Assembly: GCA_041392765.1 (NCBI GenBank)
Contig: JAWKLL010000029.1
Location: 1-64,000, forward strand
Length of the DNA: 64,000 bases
Reading direction: 5' to 3'
DNA from: Lewinella sp041392765
Lineage (GTDB): Bacteria; Bacteroidota; Bacteroidia; Chitinophagales; Saprospiraceae
The notes under the pieces were generated by a model, which worked only from the letters and a program-made list of their open reading frames with translations, did not search any database and was not told the origin of the DNA. This document shows positions 1 through 10,300 of this stretch, in pieces; the stretch's first letter is position 1; each line of letters opens with the position of its first letter. Position numbers and translations under genes: made by a program.

Positions 1-693
1 ACGATTATCAAGGGCATCCCTCCATTTGGTGCCCTCTACCTGCTGGCGGTGCTGCTGTTTTTCTACCTTGCGCCTCGGCATATTATCACCTGGCTATCAG
101 TACCTTTTATTTTAGTTCACACCTTGATTGCCCACAAGGAATTCCGATTCCTCTACCCCCTGTTGCCTTTTATTCCTTACATTTTAGCCCACGTTTGGGA
201 GTATGCTGCTGAACGGTGGCGGTTTTCTTCGTTTAGGGGGACCAAGGTTTTTACAACCCTCTTCCATTGGCACAATGCCTTATTAGTCATCTTCGTCCTT
301 TTTTGGGGCATCGTACCAGACATGAGTTTATACCGTTCGATATACCGACAGTATCAGCAACCCATCAACCTCTACTGCCTCAACGATAACCCTTACCGGC
401 TGGCATTGGAAGTGGAGTACTACAAACCTGCGGGTCTTCGTGTCAGACAAATGAACAGTTTAAACGAACTCCCCCAGTATGGCGACACCTACCTACTGGC
501 CGTTGATAAGCGCAAAGCAGGCGATACGCCTCTTCCGTCCCATCACCGCTTGGTTTATAGCAGCTATCCAGTGTGGATTTACTACTTCAACGTAGGCGGC
601 TGGTTGAAAAGAAGTCAATGGTGGTTGATCTATGAATGTACCCCTGATGCAGGTTCAATTGGCGACCTCCTGAGCAGCGATACGAGCGGATAG
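1..693 (+). CDS. Alg9/GPI-type mannosyltransferase (GT22-like), C-terminal part
   Basis: The frame is open from base 1, so the gene starts outside the window; only the last 230 residues are present. The segment HKEFRFLYPLLPF (about residues 57-69 of the visible part) matches the conserved HKEFRFLYP motif of the Alg9/PIG-B glycosyltransferase family, multi-pass membrane enzymes that move mannose from a polyprenyl-phosphate donor. At least three hydrophobic segments flank it, followed by a soluble C-terminal tail rich in Tyr. The gene converges with the desaturase downstream and overlaps its 3' end by about 40 bp. Family assignment rests on that one motif and the topology; the substrate in this bacterium is unknown, with cell-surface glycan or glycolipid synthesis likely. 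Confidence 0.72.
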   Translation, partial: TIIKGIPPFGALYLLAVLLFFYLAPRHIITWLSVPFILVHTLIAHKEFRFLYPLLPFIPYILAHVWEYAAERWRFSSFRGTKVFTTLFHWHNALLVIFVLFWGIVPDMSLYRSIYRQYQQPINLYCLNDNPYRLALEVEYYKPAGLRVRQMNSLNELPQYGDTYLLAVDKRKAGDTPLPSHHRLVYSSYPVWIYYFNVGGWLKRSQWWLIYECTPDAGSIGDLLSSDTSG

Positions 694-2104
694 CAGACAC
701 AATGGTATGCCGCCTCCCGGGTGTACACTACCCCCTGTAAAGTACAGCCCTTTAATACGCCTACTGAAGTTGGGGTGACGCATGAAAGCTGCCATCTTGC
801 TGTTGGAACTCGTCCCGTAGAGCGCGCCGAGATGCGAGCCTGTTAGTGATTGTATATCGGCAGGTGTCAATACTCGTTCTTCTTCAATAAGGGTGGCAAT
901 ATCCTGGCCCAAGATGGCTTGCAGCTTGGCCAAAGTGCGTTGCCGAGTCAGTGCAGCAAAGGTTTCCCAATCTTGCCCTTTATCACAAGGCGCGTTAATC
1001 ATCACGAACCAGTTTTCACAACCCGCCGGGGCATCACCGGGCACTAGGTGGCTCGTTTTATTGATATACACCGTGGGGTCTTCATACATCCCGCCGGCCT
1101 CCAATGCAGCAAACTCAGCTTCGTAGTGATTGCTGAAAAAGATATTGTGGCAATCCAATTCAGGAAAAGTAGCCTTCACACCCCAGTAAAAAATCATGGC
1201 AGAGGTGGACTTCTGCTGTGCCAAAATGCGCTCGGGTTGTCGTTCGCGGGGCAACAATTGCCGATAAGTAAAAAAAACATCCATATTGCTCACCACCGCA
1301 TCAGCAGGCAAGTGTTTGCCACCTGCCACTACACCTATCGTTTTTCCATTGGCCACCACAATCTCCTCCACACGCGTGCCAAATCGAAACGTCACCCTTT
1401 GCGCAAGGCCAATTCATACACAGCCTTTGCAATGCTGTACATTCCACCTTCCGGCATGTAAGCACCGTGATGATGTTCAAAGTGGGGAATAATCGTTAAT
1501 AATCCGGGTGCTTTGTAAGGGTTGGAGCCGTTGTAGGTGGCGAAGCGATCGAATAGTTGCACCAATTTTGGATGCTTAGCGACCCGTTCGTGTACTCGAT
1601 GCATGGTAGTAAACAAATCCAAGCCCGGTATTTTCAACATCGCTTTCAGTACTGTCCAGTTGGCCAAGTTTGCCATTTGTGTAGGCTTTTCTCCAAAAAA
1701 GTGCGGCCTGTTATTTCGTATTTGCGCTGTGCATCGGACAGCATATTCCGCACATAATCAGCAGGCACTTGCAGTTGCTGCGCTACTTCCGGGCAAAATC
1801 ATCGGGATGGGCAAATCCTCTCACTTGAGTGCCGTCCTCCCAAAAGTATCGACACACGATTGGCAGGCGTTGATACTGGAAATAATCTACTGGATGCTCT
1901 CCTGCTAATTCAAACAACTCATCCACATACTGCGGCATAGTAAAGAGCGAGGCCTAAATCAAAACGATACGCCCCCAATGAAAACTCCGTCAGCTTACCG
2001 CCAACCATCCGCCATCTCCAGCACTTCCACCTCATGGCCTTGCACAGCCAATCTCACCGCAGTGGCCAGCCGCCTATGCCTGCACCTACTATTTTTATTT
2101 GCAT
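655..2104 (-). CDS. crtI: phytoene desaturase-like FAD oxidoreductase (CrtI family), several frameshifts
   Basis: The start ATG at 2104 begins MQIKIVGAGIGG, the Rossmann FAD-binding GxGxxG motif. Other frames then give GAYRFDLG, the MPQYVDELFELAGEHP region and FWEDGTQVRGFAHPDDFA, followed by two long frames (1676-1392 and 1395-655) that carry most of the protein and end with GLYFTGGSVHPGGGIPL, the C-terminal FAD-contact signature of CrtI desaturases. The whole span of about 483 codons equals the usual family length, and similarity continues across every break. At least four frame changes are present, probably sequencing indels; a true pseudogene cannot be excluded. CrtI enzymes dehydrogenate phytoene in carotenoid synthesis. 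No crtB or other carotenoid gene is visible, so the exact substrate is uncertain. Confidence 0.82.
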
Positions 2105-2171
2105 TCGCCGATCATTAGTTACGGCTTCTAAACCAGCCTTGGGCGAAATGTTCACCACACCCAATATGCTA

Positions 2172-3040
2172 TTATTCAGCCGCCTCCCGCTTGCGCTTCC
2201 AGCGCTTATGCGTCCAAAGCCAGTAGCGCGGCTCTTGGCGGATAGCCACCTCCAACAAACGGGTGTGAGCAGTAGAGATGTAGCCGTGTGCGGTATCAAG
2301 AGGCGTATCTGTTATCATCGTAAACTCAATGGAGTACATCCCCCGCGACCGCTTCTGCATATCGCCAAATATCACCGCACAGTCGTACTCCTTGGCATAT
2401 TTTTCCGTTCCAAAAGCAATGGACGTGTCTTGGTTCAGGAATTCTGTCCAAAAACTATTTTTTGACGAAGTAGGCGACTGGTCAGAACCAAAATGAAGAT
2501 AGTGGGCTTGTCACGGCTTTCTTCAAACAACCGCTTGGCTTCGTGTTTAGGCATCAATCCCAAGCCAAATTTCCCGCGAGAACCGGATATCAACTGCTCT
2601 ACAAAAGCATCCTTGATAGGGCTATACAAGGCCGTCACCCGCATATTTGTGTGCAGGGGTATGGCTGTAGCAATCATCTCCCAGTTGTTATAGTGTCCGC
2701 CTGCTAAGATGGCACTCTTACCCGAAGCCTCCAATTCGCGCAAAAACTCGGGGTTCACCACCGTCACCCGCTGGCGGTATTCAGCCTCACCCATCGCAAA
2801 CATCCGCACGCTCTCCACGATGATGTCGCACAGATGGCGGTAAAAATCCCGCTCTATGCCCCGTAGCTCCTCCGCGCTTTTCTCTGGAAAAGAACGTTCC
2901 AAATTGCCCCTTACCACCTTTTTCCGGTAGCCTACCACGTAGTACAGCAAATAAAAACACCCGTGGACACCCCTTGCAACACCGAAAGTGGCAATCGGGA
3001 TAGCGGGTACCAACAATAAATAATACAGTATTCGGCTCAT
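2172..3040 (-). CDS. lysophospholipid/lipid A acyltransferase (LpxL/HtrB family), one frameshift
   Basis: The first 190 residues contain an N-terminal hydrophobic anchor, then GGHYNNWE (about residues 115-122), the H-x4-E active site typical of Bacteroidota LpxL/HtrB proteins (H-x4-D/E in the family). Near base 2440 the frame changes; the continuation reads TEKYAKEYDCAVIFGDMQKRSRGMYSIEF and ends at 2172, giving a normal length of about 290 residues. These inner-membrane enzymes add secondary acyl chains to lipid A from acyl-ACP. The start codon lies only 5 bp from the end of an inserted repeat element (3046-3357), so any promoter must be in or beyond that element. The frameshift is probably a sequencing error. 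Confidence 0.82.
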
Positions 3041-3131
3041 GTTGTCTTAGGGACGGAAAAAAATAAATGATCCCATTTTTGGCTTGGCTTTATGCACTAA
3101 GCGTAGGAATACTTGCGCAAAGCGTGTGTAT

Positions 3132-3304
3132 AAGTAGTTGAACAAAATTAATCGTACCATTTTCCTCGGCATCTTTTGGCCTCAGCCATCGTTAATCCCG
3201 ATAGCTATCGGGATGTCGCAGCACCACTGCGACTGCGTTTTTTGCCTTGTCTGAAACCAAAATCTACCAGATGAAAATGATACATTAAATTCATCCAACT
3301 ACTT
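3132..3304. mobile_element. nested inverted-repeat element inside copy A
   Basis: Relative to copies B and C, copy A is interrupted here by about 170 bp that begin AAGTAGTTG and end CAACTACTT, a perfect 9-bp terminal inverted repeat. Inside are a 20-bp perfect palindrome (3195-3214) and a terminator-like hairpin (3215-3243). A half-end with the same start (AAGTAGTTGGAT) occurs near 38782, beside the start of the BNR-repeat gene. No ORF is present. Confidence 0.6.
3215..3243 (+). terminator. hairpin plus T-run inside the nested element
   Basis: GTCGCAG (3215-3221) pairs with CTGCGAC (3227-3233) and is followed by TGCG and six Ts. This has the form of a rho-independent terminator reading rightward, and could block transcription crossing the element. 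Confidence 0.45.
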
Positions 3305-3357
3305 AAAGACAAGCCTTCAGAAAAAATGGGATCAGTTATTTCCGTCAAATTACTTAG

Positions 3358-3747
3358 CAAGTCAGGGTATTTCTATTCATTTCGTCACGAATATCAACCC
3401 ACAAAGCCGCAAAGATAACACATAACCGTAGTTATCGGACAACTTTGAATGATACCTAACTTTTGGTTTATCCATAAATTCACGTCAGGCAAGAAAACAT
3501 TGGGCAGTCCCGCTACCGCTGCGAGGCTTCCTACGGTCGCCATGCAGCGGTAGCGGTCAGGCTGTCCGTTCCAGCCCTCCTAGCGTCGGGCGTCCACTTC
3601 CATCCTTACTGCGGCGGGTCGCTCCGGCTTCTAAGTAGCTCTTTCAATAACCACTTAAAAGGATGTCTAAACCTAAGTGCCGATTAAGAATTTCACCTGT
3701 TTCAGCAACAAAAACTATCCATTTCCGTAGGATGTACTAACTTTACC
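3358..3747. other. non-coding region upstream of the histidine kinase
   Basis: No credible gene is seen. The region holds a motif shared with a later intergenic region (GTAGTTATCGGACA near 3429, also near 29951), the short end sequence TCCATAAATTCACG that recurs beside the hairpin-rich repeats, and a GC-rich stretch (about 3505-3640) with internal inverted repeats around GCTACCGCTGC/GCAGCGGTAGC. Confidence 0.5.
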
Positions 3748-3789
3748 TTGTGGCGAGGTGGCTTACCCACCATAAGCTGCCCATTTTGC

Positions 3790-5889
3790 ATGACAACCAT
3801 CCCTACCAATTACCTTTTCCGATATATAGGCGCTACCGCATTGCAAGGAGCAACGGCGGCGGGCTTGGGGTATCTAAGCCAATCATTTTGGCCTGCGTTG
3901 GTATGGCTGCTGGGCAACGGCCTATCCCTCTGGATACTACGCCTCATGCAGCGGCCTTTTCCAACTAAGACGACCGGGTGGCAACACGCTTTGCTGGCAG
4001 CTTGGGGATTTGTGCTATTGCTCTTAGCCTTACACCGATTCACGTCACCTGCCACAGGTTGGGGTGGATTTAATCACCTTACCGACTTACCCCTCAATAC
4101 TTGGGTGTCCATCACGGCCTTGTTGTCGTTGGTGCCTACCACATGGCTGTGGATGCTTCACCAATTGCAATGCTTGCGCCACACCACGTCCGATCGCAGG
4201 AAACGCACCCTCTTATTAGTGACAGGAGCGGCATCTGGCAGTCTTGCTGCCCTTTTACCCGGTATCCACTGGGGGATAATTCCCTTGTTCCTCAGTTTGT
4301 CTGCCATGCTTTTCAGCTTAGATATTTATTTGGACAGCAACCGCACCAGTATCACTTGGCTATTGGTTTGGCTGCTCCTTTTTAGCCTCATTATGGCTGT
4401 TTTTGCATACCGACATAGCCAGCATGCCGACACCGTTGCATACCAACAGTTTGCCCAAAGCATCGATAGCCTTGGCACATTGGACAACCAATACAGCTAC
4501 CACCTCACCTTTCAATGGGATACCCTATCCCCCTACACCGCCCCAACTCAATTAACAGCAACTTCTATAAATCTTTCCCCAGGGAAAGGAGCGATGCAAA
4601 TCACCCCAGAACGCAGAGACTGGGTTTTTCACCGGCTCAATGGCAGCGGTTATATTCGCGTGGGCAGACCTAATCCCGGATTTAGGCCAGCGCTTACCCT
4701 CACTTCTCTATTTTTTCTCATGGGGCTTACTTATGTCCTATTCATCCGAGCATGGCATTGGCTCAGCGGGTTTCCTATTGCCCAATGGCAATTCCCCCTT
4801 TACGGCAATAGTTCCTTGCGAACCCGCATTCAATTGTCTTTTTTTGGGGTTGCCCTCATTGCGTTCCTGTTGATGGGTTGGTTTACGTATGGCTTCCTCA
4901 AAGGTGAAGCCGATTATGTTCGCAATTGGTTGGAGCAACTTCTAAGTTTATACGTCTTTCTACTCTTGATAGCGGGTGCGCTAGGTATTTTCATTGCCAA
5001 TAGCATCACCGAGCCTTTGGTGCAAATTGGTCAAAAGTTGGGCGACACCCGCCTCAATAATAACGAGCCACTCCATTGGCCCAAAGACGATGAAATTGGC
5101 CGTATCGTGAGCAACTACAACCGCATGATTTCCGAATTAGAGGAAAGTGCCACAAAATTAGCCGCTGCCGAGCGAGAAGATGCTTGGCGTGAAATGGCCA
5201 AACAAGTTGCTCACGAAATCAAAAACCCACTCACCCCCATGAAACTCCAGTTGCAACAACTGCAACGCATCGAAAAAGAATACCCCGAACGCGCCCGTGA
5301 ATGGAGTGAAAAAGTAGCCCGCAACCTCATTGAGCAAATTGACGGCCTGGCACTCATTGCAACCGCTTTTAGCCACTTTGCCCGCCTACCAGCAGCACAA
5401 GCCACGGTATTTGATCTGCGAGAGGTAGCACAATCCACTCATCAACTTTTCCTTATCAATGATGAAAACGTTGCGCTCAGTTTAGCAATACCAGATACCC
5501 CCTGTTGGGTGCTAGCCGATAAAGATCAGTTGATACGCGTATTCAACAACCTAGTCAAAAATGCGCTTCAAGCCCTCCAAGCCCAAGCAGATGGTCGGGT
5601 GCATATTCAAATCGAGTCGGATAATAAGGAGGTTTTGCTCGCCGTAACCGACAATGGCTCCGGCATACCCGAAGCCATACGCCATAAAATATTTCAACCC
5701 AATTTCACCACCAAATCATCCGGTATGGGGCTAGGGTTAGCACTATGCAAAAACATAATTGAACAAGCAAACGGCCGCATTCAATTTGAAAGCAGTTCTA
5801 CTGGCACAACGTTCCAAGTACACTTGCCTATGGTATCCGCTCCCCCTATTAATTGCACCACATCCCATAAAAAACCTACCTTTGGCTAA
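3790..5889 (+). CDS. membrane sensor histidine kinase (NtrY-like layout)
   Basis: About 700 residues. The N-terminal 210 residues form six or seven membrane segments; a periplasmic loop, two or three more helices and a HAMP-like linker (about 425-480) follow. The HisKA H-box is VAHEIKNPLTP with the phosphoacceptor His near residue 475. The ATPase domain shows the N box (NNLVKNALQAL), G1 (DNGSGIP) and G2 (GMGLGLAL). The frame is open from a TTG at 3748, but ATG 3790 starts directly before the first hydrophobic segment and is preferred. No response regulator is adjacent, so the partner and signal are unknown. The gene is intact. Confidence 0.88.
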   Translation: MTTIPTNYLFRYIGATALQGATAAGLGYLSQSFWPALVWLLGNGLSLWILRLMQRPFPTKTTGWQHALLAAWGFVLLLLALHRFTSPATGWGGFNHLTDLPLNTWVSITALLSLVPTTWLWMLHQLQCLRHTTSDRRKRTLLLVTGAASGSLAALLPGIHWGIIPLFLSLSAMLFSLDIYLDSNRTSITWLLVWLLLFSLIMAVFAYRHSQHADTVAYQQFAQSIDSLGTLDNQYSYHLTFQWDTLSPYTAPTQLTATSINLSPGKGAMQITPERRDWVFHRLNGSGYIRVGRPNPGFRPALTLTSLFFLMGLTYVLFIRAWHWLSGFPIAQWQFPLYGNSSLRTRIQLSFFGVALIAFLLMGWFTYGFLKGEADYVRNWLEQLLSLYVFLLLIAGALGIFIANSITEPLVQIGQKLGDTRLNNNEPLHWPKDDEIGRIVSNYNRMISELEESATKLAAAEREDAWREMAKQVAHEIKNPLTPMKLQLQQLQRIEKEYPERAREWSEKVARNLIEQIDGLALIATAFSHFARLPAAQATVFDLREVAQSTHQLFLINDENVALSLAIPDTPCWVLADKDQLIRVFNNLVKNALQALQAQADGRVHIQIESDNKEVLLAVTDNGSGIPEAIRHKIFQPNFTTKSSGMGLGLALCKNIIEQANGRIQFESSSTGTTFQVHLPMVSAPPINCTTSHKKPTFG

Positions 5890-6294
5890 ATCCAGCAAAA
5901 AGCGCGAACAATATTGCCGCTAGATAGAAACTTCGTCTTATTTTTGGCCTCAATTTGTGCTGTATGCCTGCTATTTTCAACTTTGAATCTGGAAAAACGC
6001 TACATATTTGTAGATTCCGTTATCCACTAGTTGTTGATACAACACAGAAAAGATAGCTAAAAAATGGGGGTATTTCCCTCCACTTCAAATACGCTCAACG
6101 GGAAAATTCCTTTCCGCTTGCAAATGGTATGTAAAATAGAGTTTTTGTTGTCTATGCACCAAAAGTGCCTGTTAAAGAACATGTTAATTCGTAACAAACG
6201 GGTTGTGAAATGTTAAATCCTCGTGCTTTAACACATAGCACCCCTCCTAAGCATACTAATTTTGGTAAATTTGCAAGTCTCAAAAACTGATCCC
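5890..6294. other. 405-bp intergenic region before the PorP/SprF gene
   Basis: AT-rich non-coding DNA without a recognisable gene or strong terminator. Its right end carries two overlapping TAnnTTTG motifs listed separately. Confidence 0.4.
6257..6273 (+). promoter_or_regulatory. candidate Bacteroidota promoter (-7 motifs)
   Basis: TAATTTTG (6257-6264) and TAAATTTG (6266-6273) both match the Bacteroidota sigma-A -7 consensus TAnnTTTG and lie 20-40 bp before the PorP/SprF start at 6295. A clear -33 TTG at the right distance was not found. Confidence 0.4.
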
Positions 6295-7249
6295 ATGACA
6301 AGGTTTCGCCAGCTTGCGTTAAGCGTGTGCCTGATTTTTATCGGCCACCTCAATGCTCAACAGCTTTCCCTTTACTCCAGTATCGCGAAAACGCGACCAT
6401 TATCAACCCCGCAGCGATGGAAAGCGATTTCCTAGCCTACGGCCAACCGATTACGGTGGGTGGCAACTATCGTTCACAATGGAGCGACATTAGTGGCAAC
6501 CCACGCACCCAATCGTTGCGCTTTTCATTTGTCGGCGACAATTCTGGTGCTTCCCTGCTAGCAGGTGGGTATATCCTCAACGACCAGACAGCTCCTACCG
6601 GCTTTACTGGCATTTATGGCCGTTTAGGTGCTGTCATCTCAGGTGATCCTGAGTATAGTGGCTTGGTGGTGGCGCTATCGGGGGGCTTGTACAATATCGG
6701 GTGGATGCCAATGCCCTTGACCTGCGCGACCCCAACGATGTATTAGGTACCAACAGCCAGACGGAGCTTTTCCCCGATGTAGGTGCAGGTGTTTATTTCT
6801 ACCAGATGCTGAGCGGAGCTATGGACGGTGATATGTTCTATGGCGGCGTGTCGGTGCCACAAGTAGCTGGTATTGATCTCACTTTCAAAAGCGAGGATGA
6901 CTCTTTTGCTATTCAGCGTGTTCAACACTTTTATGGCACGTTGGGTCTCATTAAGTTCTTCCGCAACGATGGTTTTGTTGAACCCTCCCTTTGGGTAAAA
7001 TACGTCAAGGGTGCCCCCGTTAATGCCGATATCAACCTCCGGTATCAAACTCCCGTGAGCCTTTGGATTGGAACGGGCGTTTCCACAGCAGGCAACTTCC
7101 ACTTCGAGGCCGGTTTCAACCTTGGCGATAATGTAGGTCTGTACAACAATCTGAAAATTGGTTACGGTTACGACTATTCCTTTAGTTCTTTCGGCCCTTC
7201 TGTGGGCAATACCCATGAACTTCAGGTATCCTATTCTATTGATCGCTAA
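6295..7249 (+). CDS. PorP/SprF-family outer membrane protein (T9SS-associated), two frameshifts
   Basis: ATG 6295 starts a signal peptide (MTRFRQLALSVCLIFIGHLN, then AQQ) and QLSLYSS. The frame then shifts near 6380 to continue with YRENATIINPAAMESDF, the conserved start of PorP/SprF barrels (usually QYxxNxxxINPA), and shifts again near 6700. The last part (NLKIGYGYDYSFSSFGPSVG, ending VSYSIDR) is the typical C-terminal strand region GYAYDYS...G.HE. Total about 318 residues, the family norm. PorP/SprF proteins are outer membrane beta-barrels that accompany type IX secretion, and often lie beside a large secreted protein with a type B sorting domain, exactly as here. The frame breaks are probably artefacts. 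Confidence 0.85.
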
Positions 7250-7300
7250 GCCAATGTCATGTTAACTGATTGTTCCTTTTTTTCAAAGAAATTGATTCCC

Positions 7301-10300
7301 ATGCGTACTATATATATTGTGCTGGCACTCGTGCTAGCTCCACTGGCAGCTGTATTAGCACAGCCCACCTTGCAGATTGGTAATGGAAGTGCCTGTACAG
7401 GCGAATCTTTCTGCGTTCCCATGACGGTTATGGACTTCACCAATATCAACTCATTGCGTTTTTCCATCAACTACGATGCGGAAGTATTATCCTTCACAGG
7501 CGCGCAGAACTTTAATGCCGCCCTACAAACTCCTAATGGCAACTTGGGGCCAGCGTTATTCAGCGAAATCACCCCTGGTGAAATCAGCTTCGACACCTGG
7601 CAAACAGGAGACTGTAGCAACCCCAGTAACGTTGGCGTTACCTTAGACGATGATGATACCCTCTTTGAACTCTGCTTCAATGCTACGGGCACCTATGGGG
7701 AACAAAGCCCCATCAGTCTTAGCAACACCCCTACCACCATTCGGTGTACGCGAAATGCAACCCTTTGTAATAATATCGGTATTATTTCGGAAAACGGAGA
7801 AGCAACGCTGTGTGTGCGGGAATTCAATATCACCGCAAGCAACGAATCCGGTAACGAAGGCGACCAAATCTGCGTGGACTTCACCGTCACAGGATGGGAT
7901 GCGCTGAATGGCATCCAAATGACTGTGAATTATGATCCTTCGGCACTACAGTTTGTCAGCTTAATACCCAACTCAGAAATTCCCAGCAATACCTTGGCGG
8001 CTTACGGCCAGCCGACTGTCGTTGGCCCAGGTATTATTACCGTTGCGTGGAGTTACTCCGCTCCACAAGGTGAACCCGATAATATCACCGTTGCAGATGG
8101 TGAAAATATGTTCACAGCTTGTTTCAACATCATTGCCCCTTGCGAAACGGGAACGATGATTACTTTTTCCGATATTCCTACCCGTATTGAAGCCAACAAT
8201 GCCGACCCAGACAACCCCACTGAAAGCTCCGTGGTTCCATTCAATCAAACCAACGGCAGTATCTTATGGGTGATTGTAACCTGACGGGTATTCAAATCAA
8301 CATCGATTGTGGATAGCTCCTGTCGATATTAACGATATTGTGTGCGTTAATTCGGGCAGGCGACAACTTCGACACCGTACGTGACTAGCCTACCTTATGT
8401 CGTGGAATCCCCAATATCATGGAGTTCGTATCCGTCACAGATTCCAACAACTTAGGTGGACTAGATGGCAGGAGATTTTGACACTAGTAATACCGACAAC
8501 GGGTTTTTGGGGTTAGATTGGGCGTTCAATGTATACTCAGCGCAAAACTCCTCGATAATATGGAATTGATCTACACGGTATGTTTCCGTAGCTTATTGGT
8601 GTAGGTGGTGATAGCCCTGTACAAATTATCACGCCGAGGTGGGTTTCCAATGGTGTGACATTGGCATCGCTCCTGATAACTGCGTAGTGCAAGTAAATCA
8701 ACTTACCGAAGTATTAGTTTTTTTCGGTGATATAGAAGCGGAGTTGGGGCAAAGTGACTGTATGCCTGTCACAGTGAGCAACTTTACAGAAGTTGTATCT
8801 AAGGACTTTACAATGGCTTGGGACGAACAAGTATGGCTCACAATGGTAGTATCACGATCAACCCATTGCTTTCGTGCTAACTTGGCCAATTTTATACCTT
8901 TGGGTGCTTCTTCCTTGGTTTCACTTGGGATTCACCATCGCCCGTTACCCTACCTGATGGCACTACCATTTTTGAGGTTTGTTTTGATACAGCCCCACTG
9001 CAACGCTCTGGTGTTTATGATGAATTGACTACCGTAGGGTTTCCATTTCCAGAATTTGCCGCTACGGCTAATTCCAATGGTATGGACATAGGGCTTATTA
9101 CTGATACTGCTAGTTTATGTGTCCTATTCTGAAGGCTTTGGTTTAAACGCCGTCAGTACAGCAGGTGGATGGTTGGACACTATCTGTATGCCTTTACAGT
9201 GGAATCTTTCGACAATATCACAGGAGCTAGTTTCACCATCAACTGGAATCCTGTCTAATTGGAATACATTAGTAGTAGTACGTTAGCTTGGAACAACTTG
9301 GTGCTTACAGAGCTTCCTGTTGGTTCGTTGGAAGGATCTTATCTAACAGGTAAGCATTCAACGCCTATACCCGATGGCAGCACCGCTTTTGAGGTATGTT
9401 TTCAATTAATAGGTGACCCTAATGAGTGTTACGGATGTCACCTACACACCAATACGACACTGCAGCTAAATCACCACAGAAGGTGAAGGTAGCATTGTAA
9501 CAACAGATGGTGAAATATGTATCACAGAACAAATCGTGATAGATGGTAATGGTTCATCACACCACCTTCATGTCCATAAGGCCTGCGATGGGGAAGTTAC
9601 TATCACTGTTTTTGAATGTTGCGGGCAAGGTAGCATTGGCACTACACAAACACCACGCCATTCGCTCAGTTTACGCCGCTTATGCTAGATGAAGTTTGTG
9701 AAGGGGAATCTGATTTTCACCCTTTCGACAATGACTCTGGTGGATTGACTGATACCATCAATATCGCTTCCGATGGCGTACTCTACGGCCATCATCAACG
9801 GCGATGATGTACGCACCCTCAATTGTACGGATGGCCAAGTCTGCTAAGTGCCCAAAACCAAGGAGATGATTTAGTTAGTGCTTGGTATAACAATACTGGG
9901 GTGGGGGGTTTTGGCTGGCAATTCCCTACAATTCTTCACCCCTTCTGCTGGGGATAAAATTCTTTTGTGTACTGAATAATAACACAGGATGTGTGGCTTA
10001 TGATACGGTAACGGTAGTTGCACCTGTATTGCCCGTTGCCAATGTATCGCCAGCTACTCAGGCAATCACCTGTAACACGGCGTGTAACCATACAAGGCAG
10101 TGCTTCCGGTGTAACCAATCCCATTTATCAATGGACAATCTCAACGGCAACCCTGATTTAGTAGATCAATCTACCATCATCACCGCTAATTTGATCGTTT
10201 GGTACTCTTATTGATACTGTCTCTCCGTCACCGATCCCATTACAGGTTGTTCTAATAATGAATTCATTGACCTCAACGATGAAGCTATTGTAGAAGACAC

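Larger units (their letters stand above)
3046..3357. mobile_element. CTTAG-flanked inverted-repeat element, copy A (carries a nested element)
   Basis: The element lies between two direct copies of CTTAG (3046-3050 and 3353-3357). Its ends are inverted repeats: GGACGG...AATGATCCCATTTTT on the left and AAAAATGGGATCAGTTATTTCCGTC on the right. The same ends and core (GGCTTGGCTTTATGCACTAAGCG, AAGCGTGTG) recur in reverse orientation at 14748-14887 and 60919-61080. There is no coding capacity, which fits a MITE-like non-autonomous element with a 5-bp target duplication. It sits immediately upstream of the acyltransferase start codon. Confidence 0.75.

Noticed and set aside
655..2299. Several separate genes in the desaturase region
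   Set aside because: The pieces follow each other in the order of one CrtI-like protein and together have its normal length, so they are one frameshifted gene.
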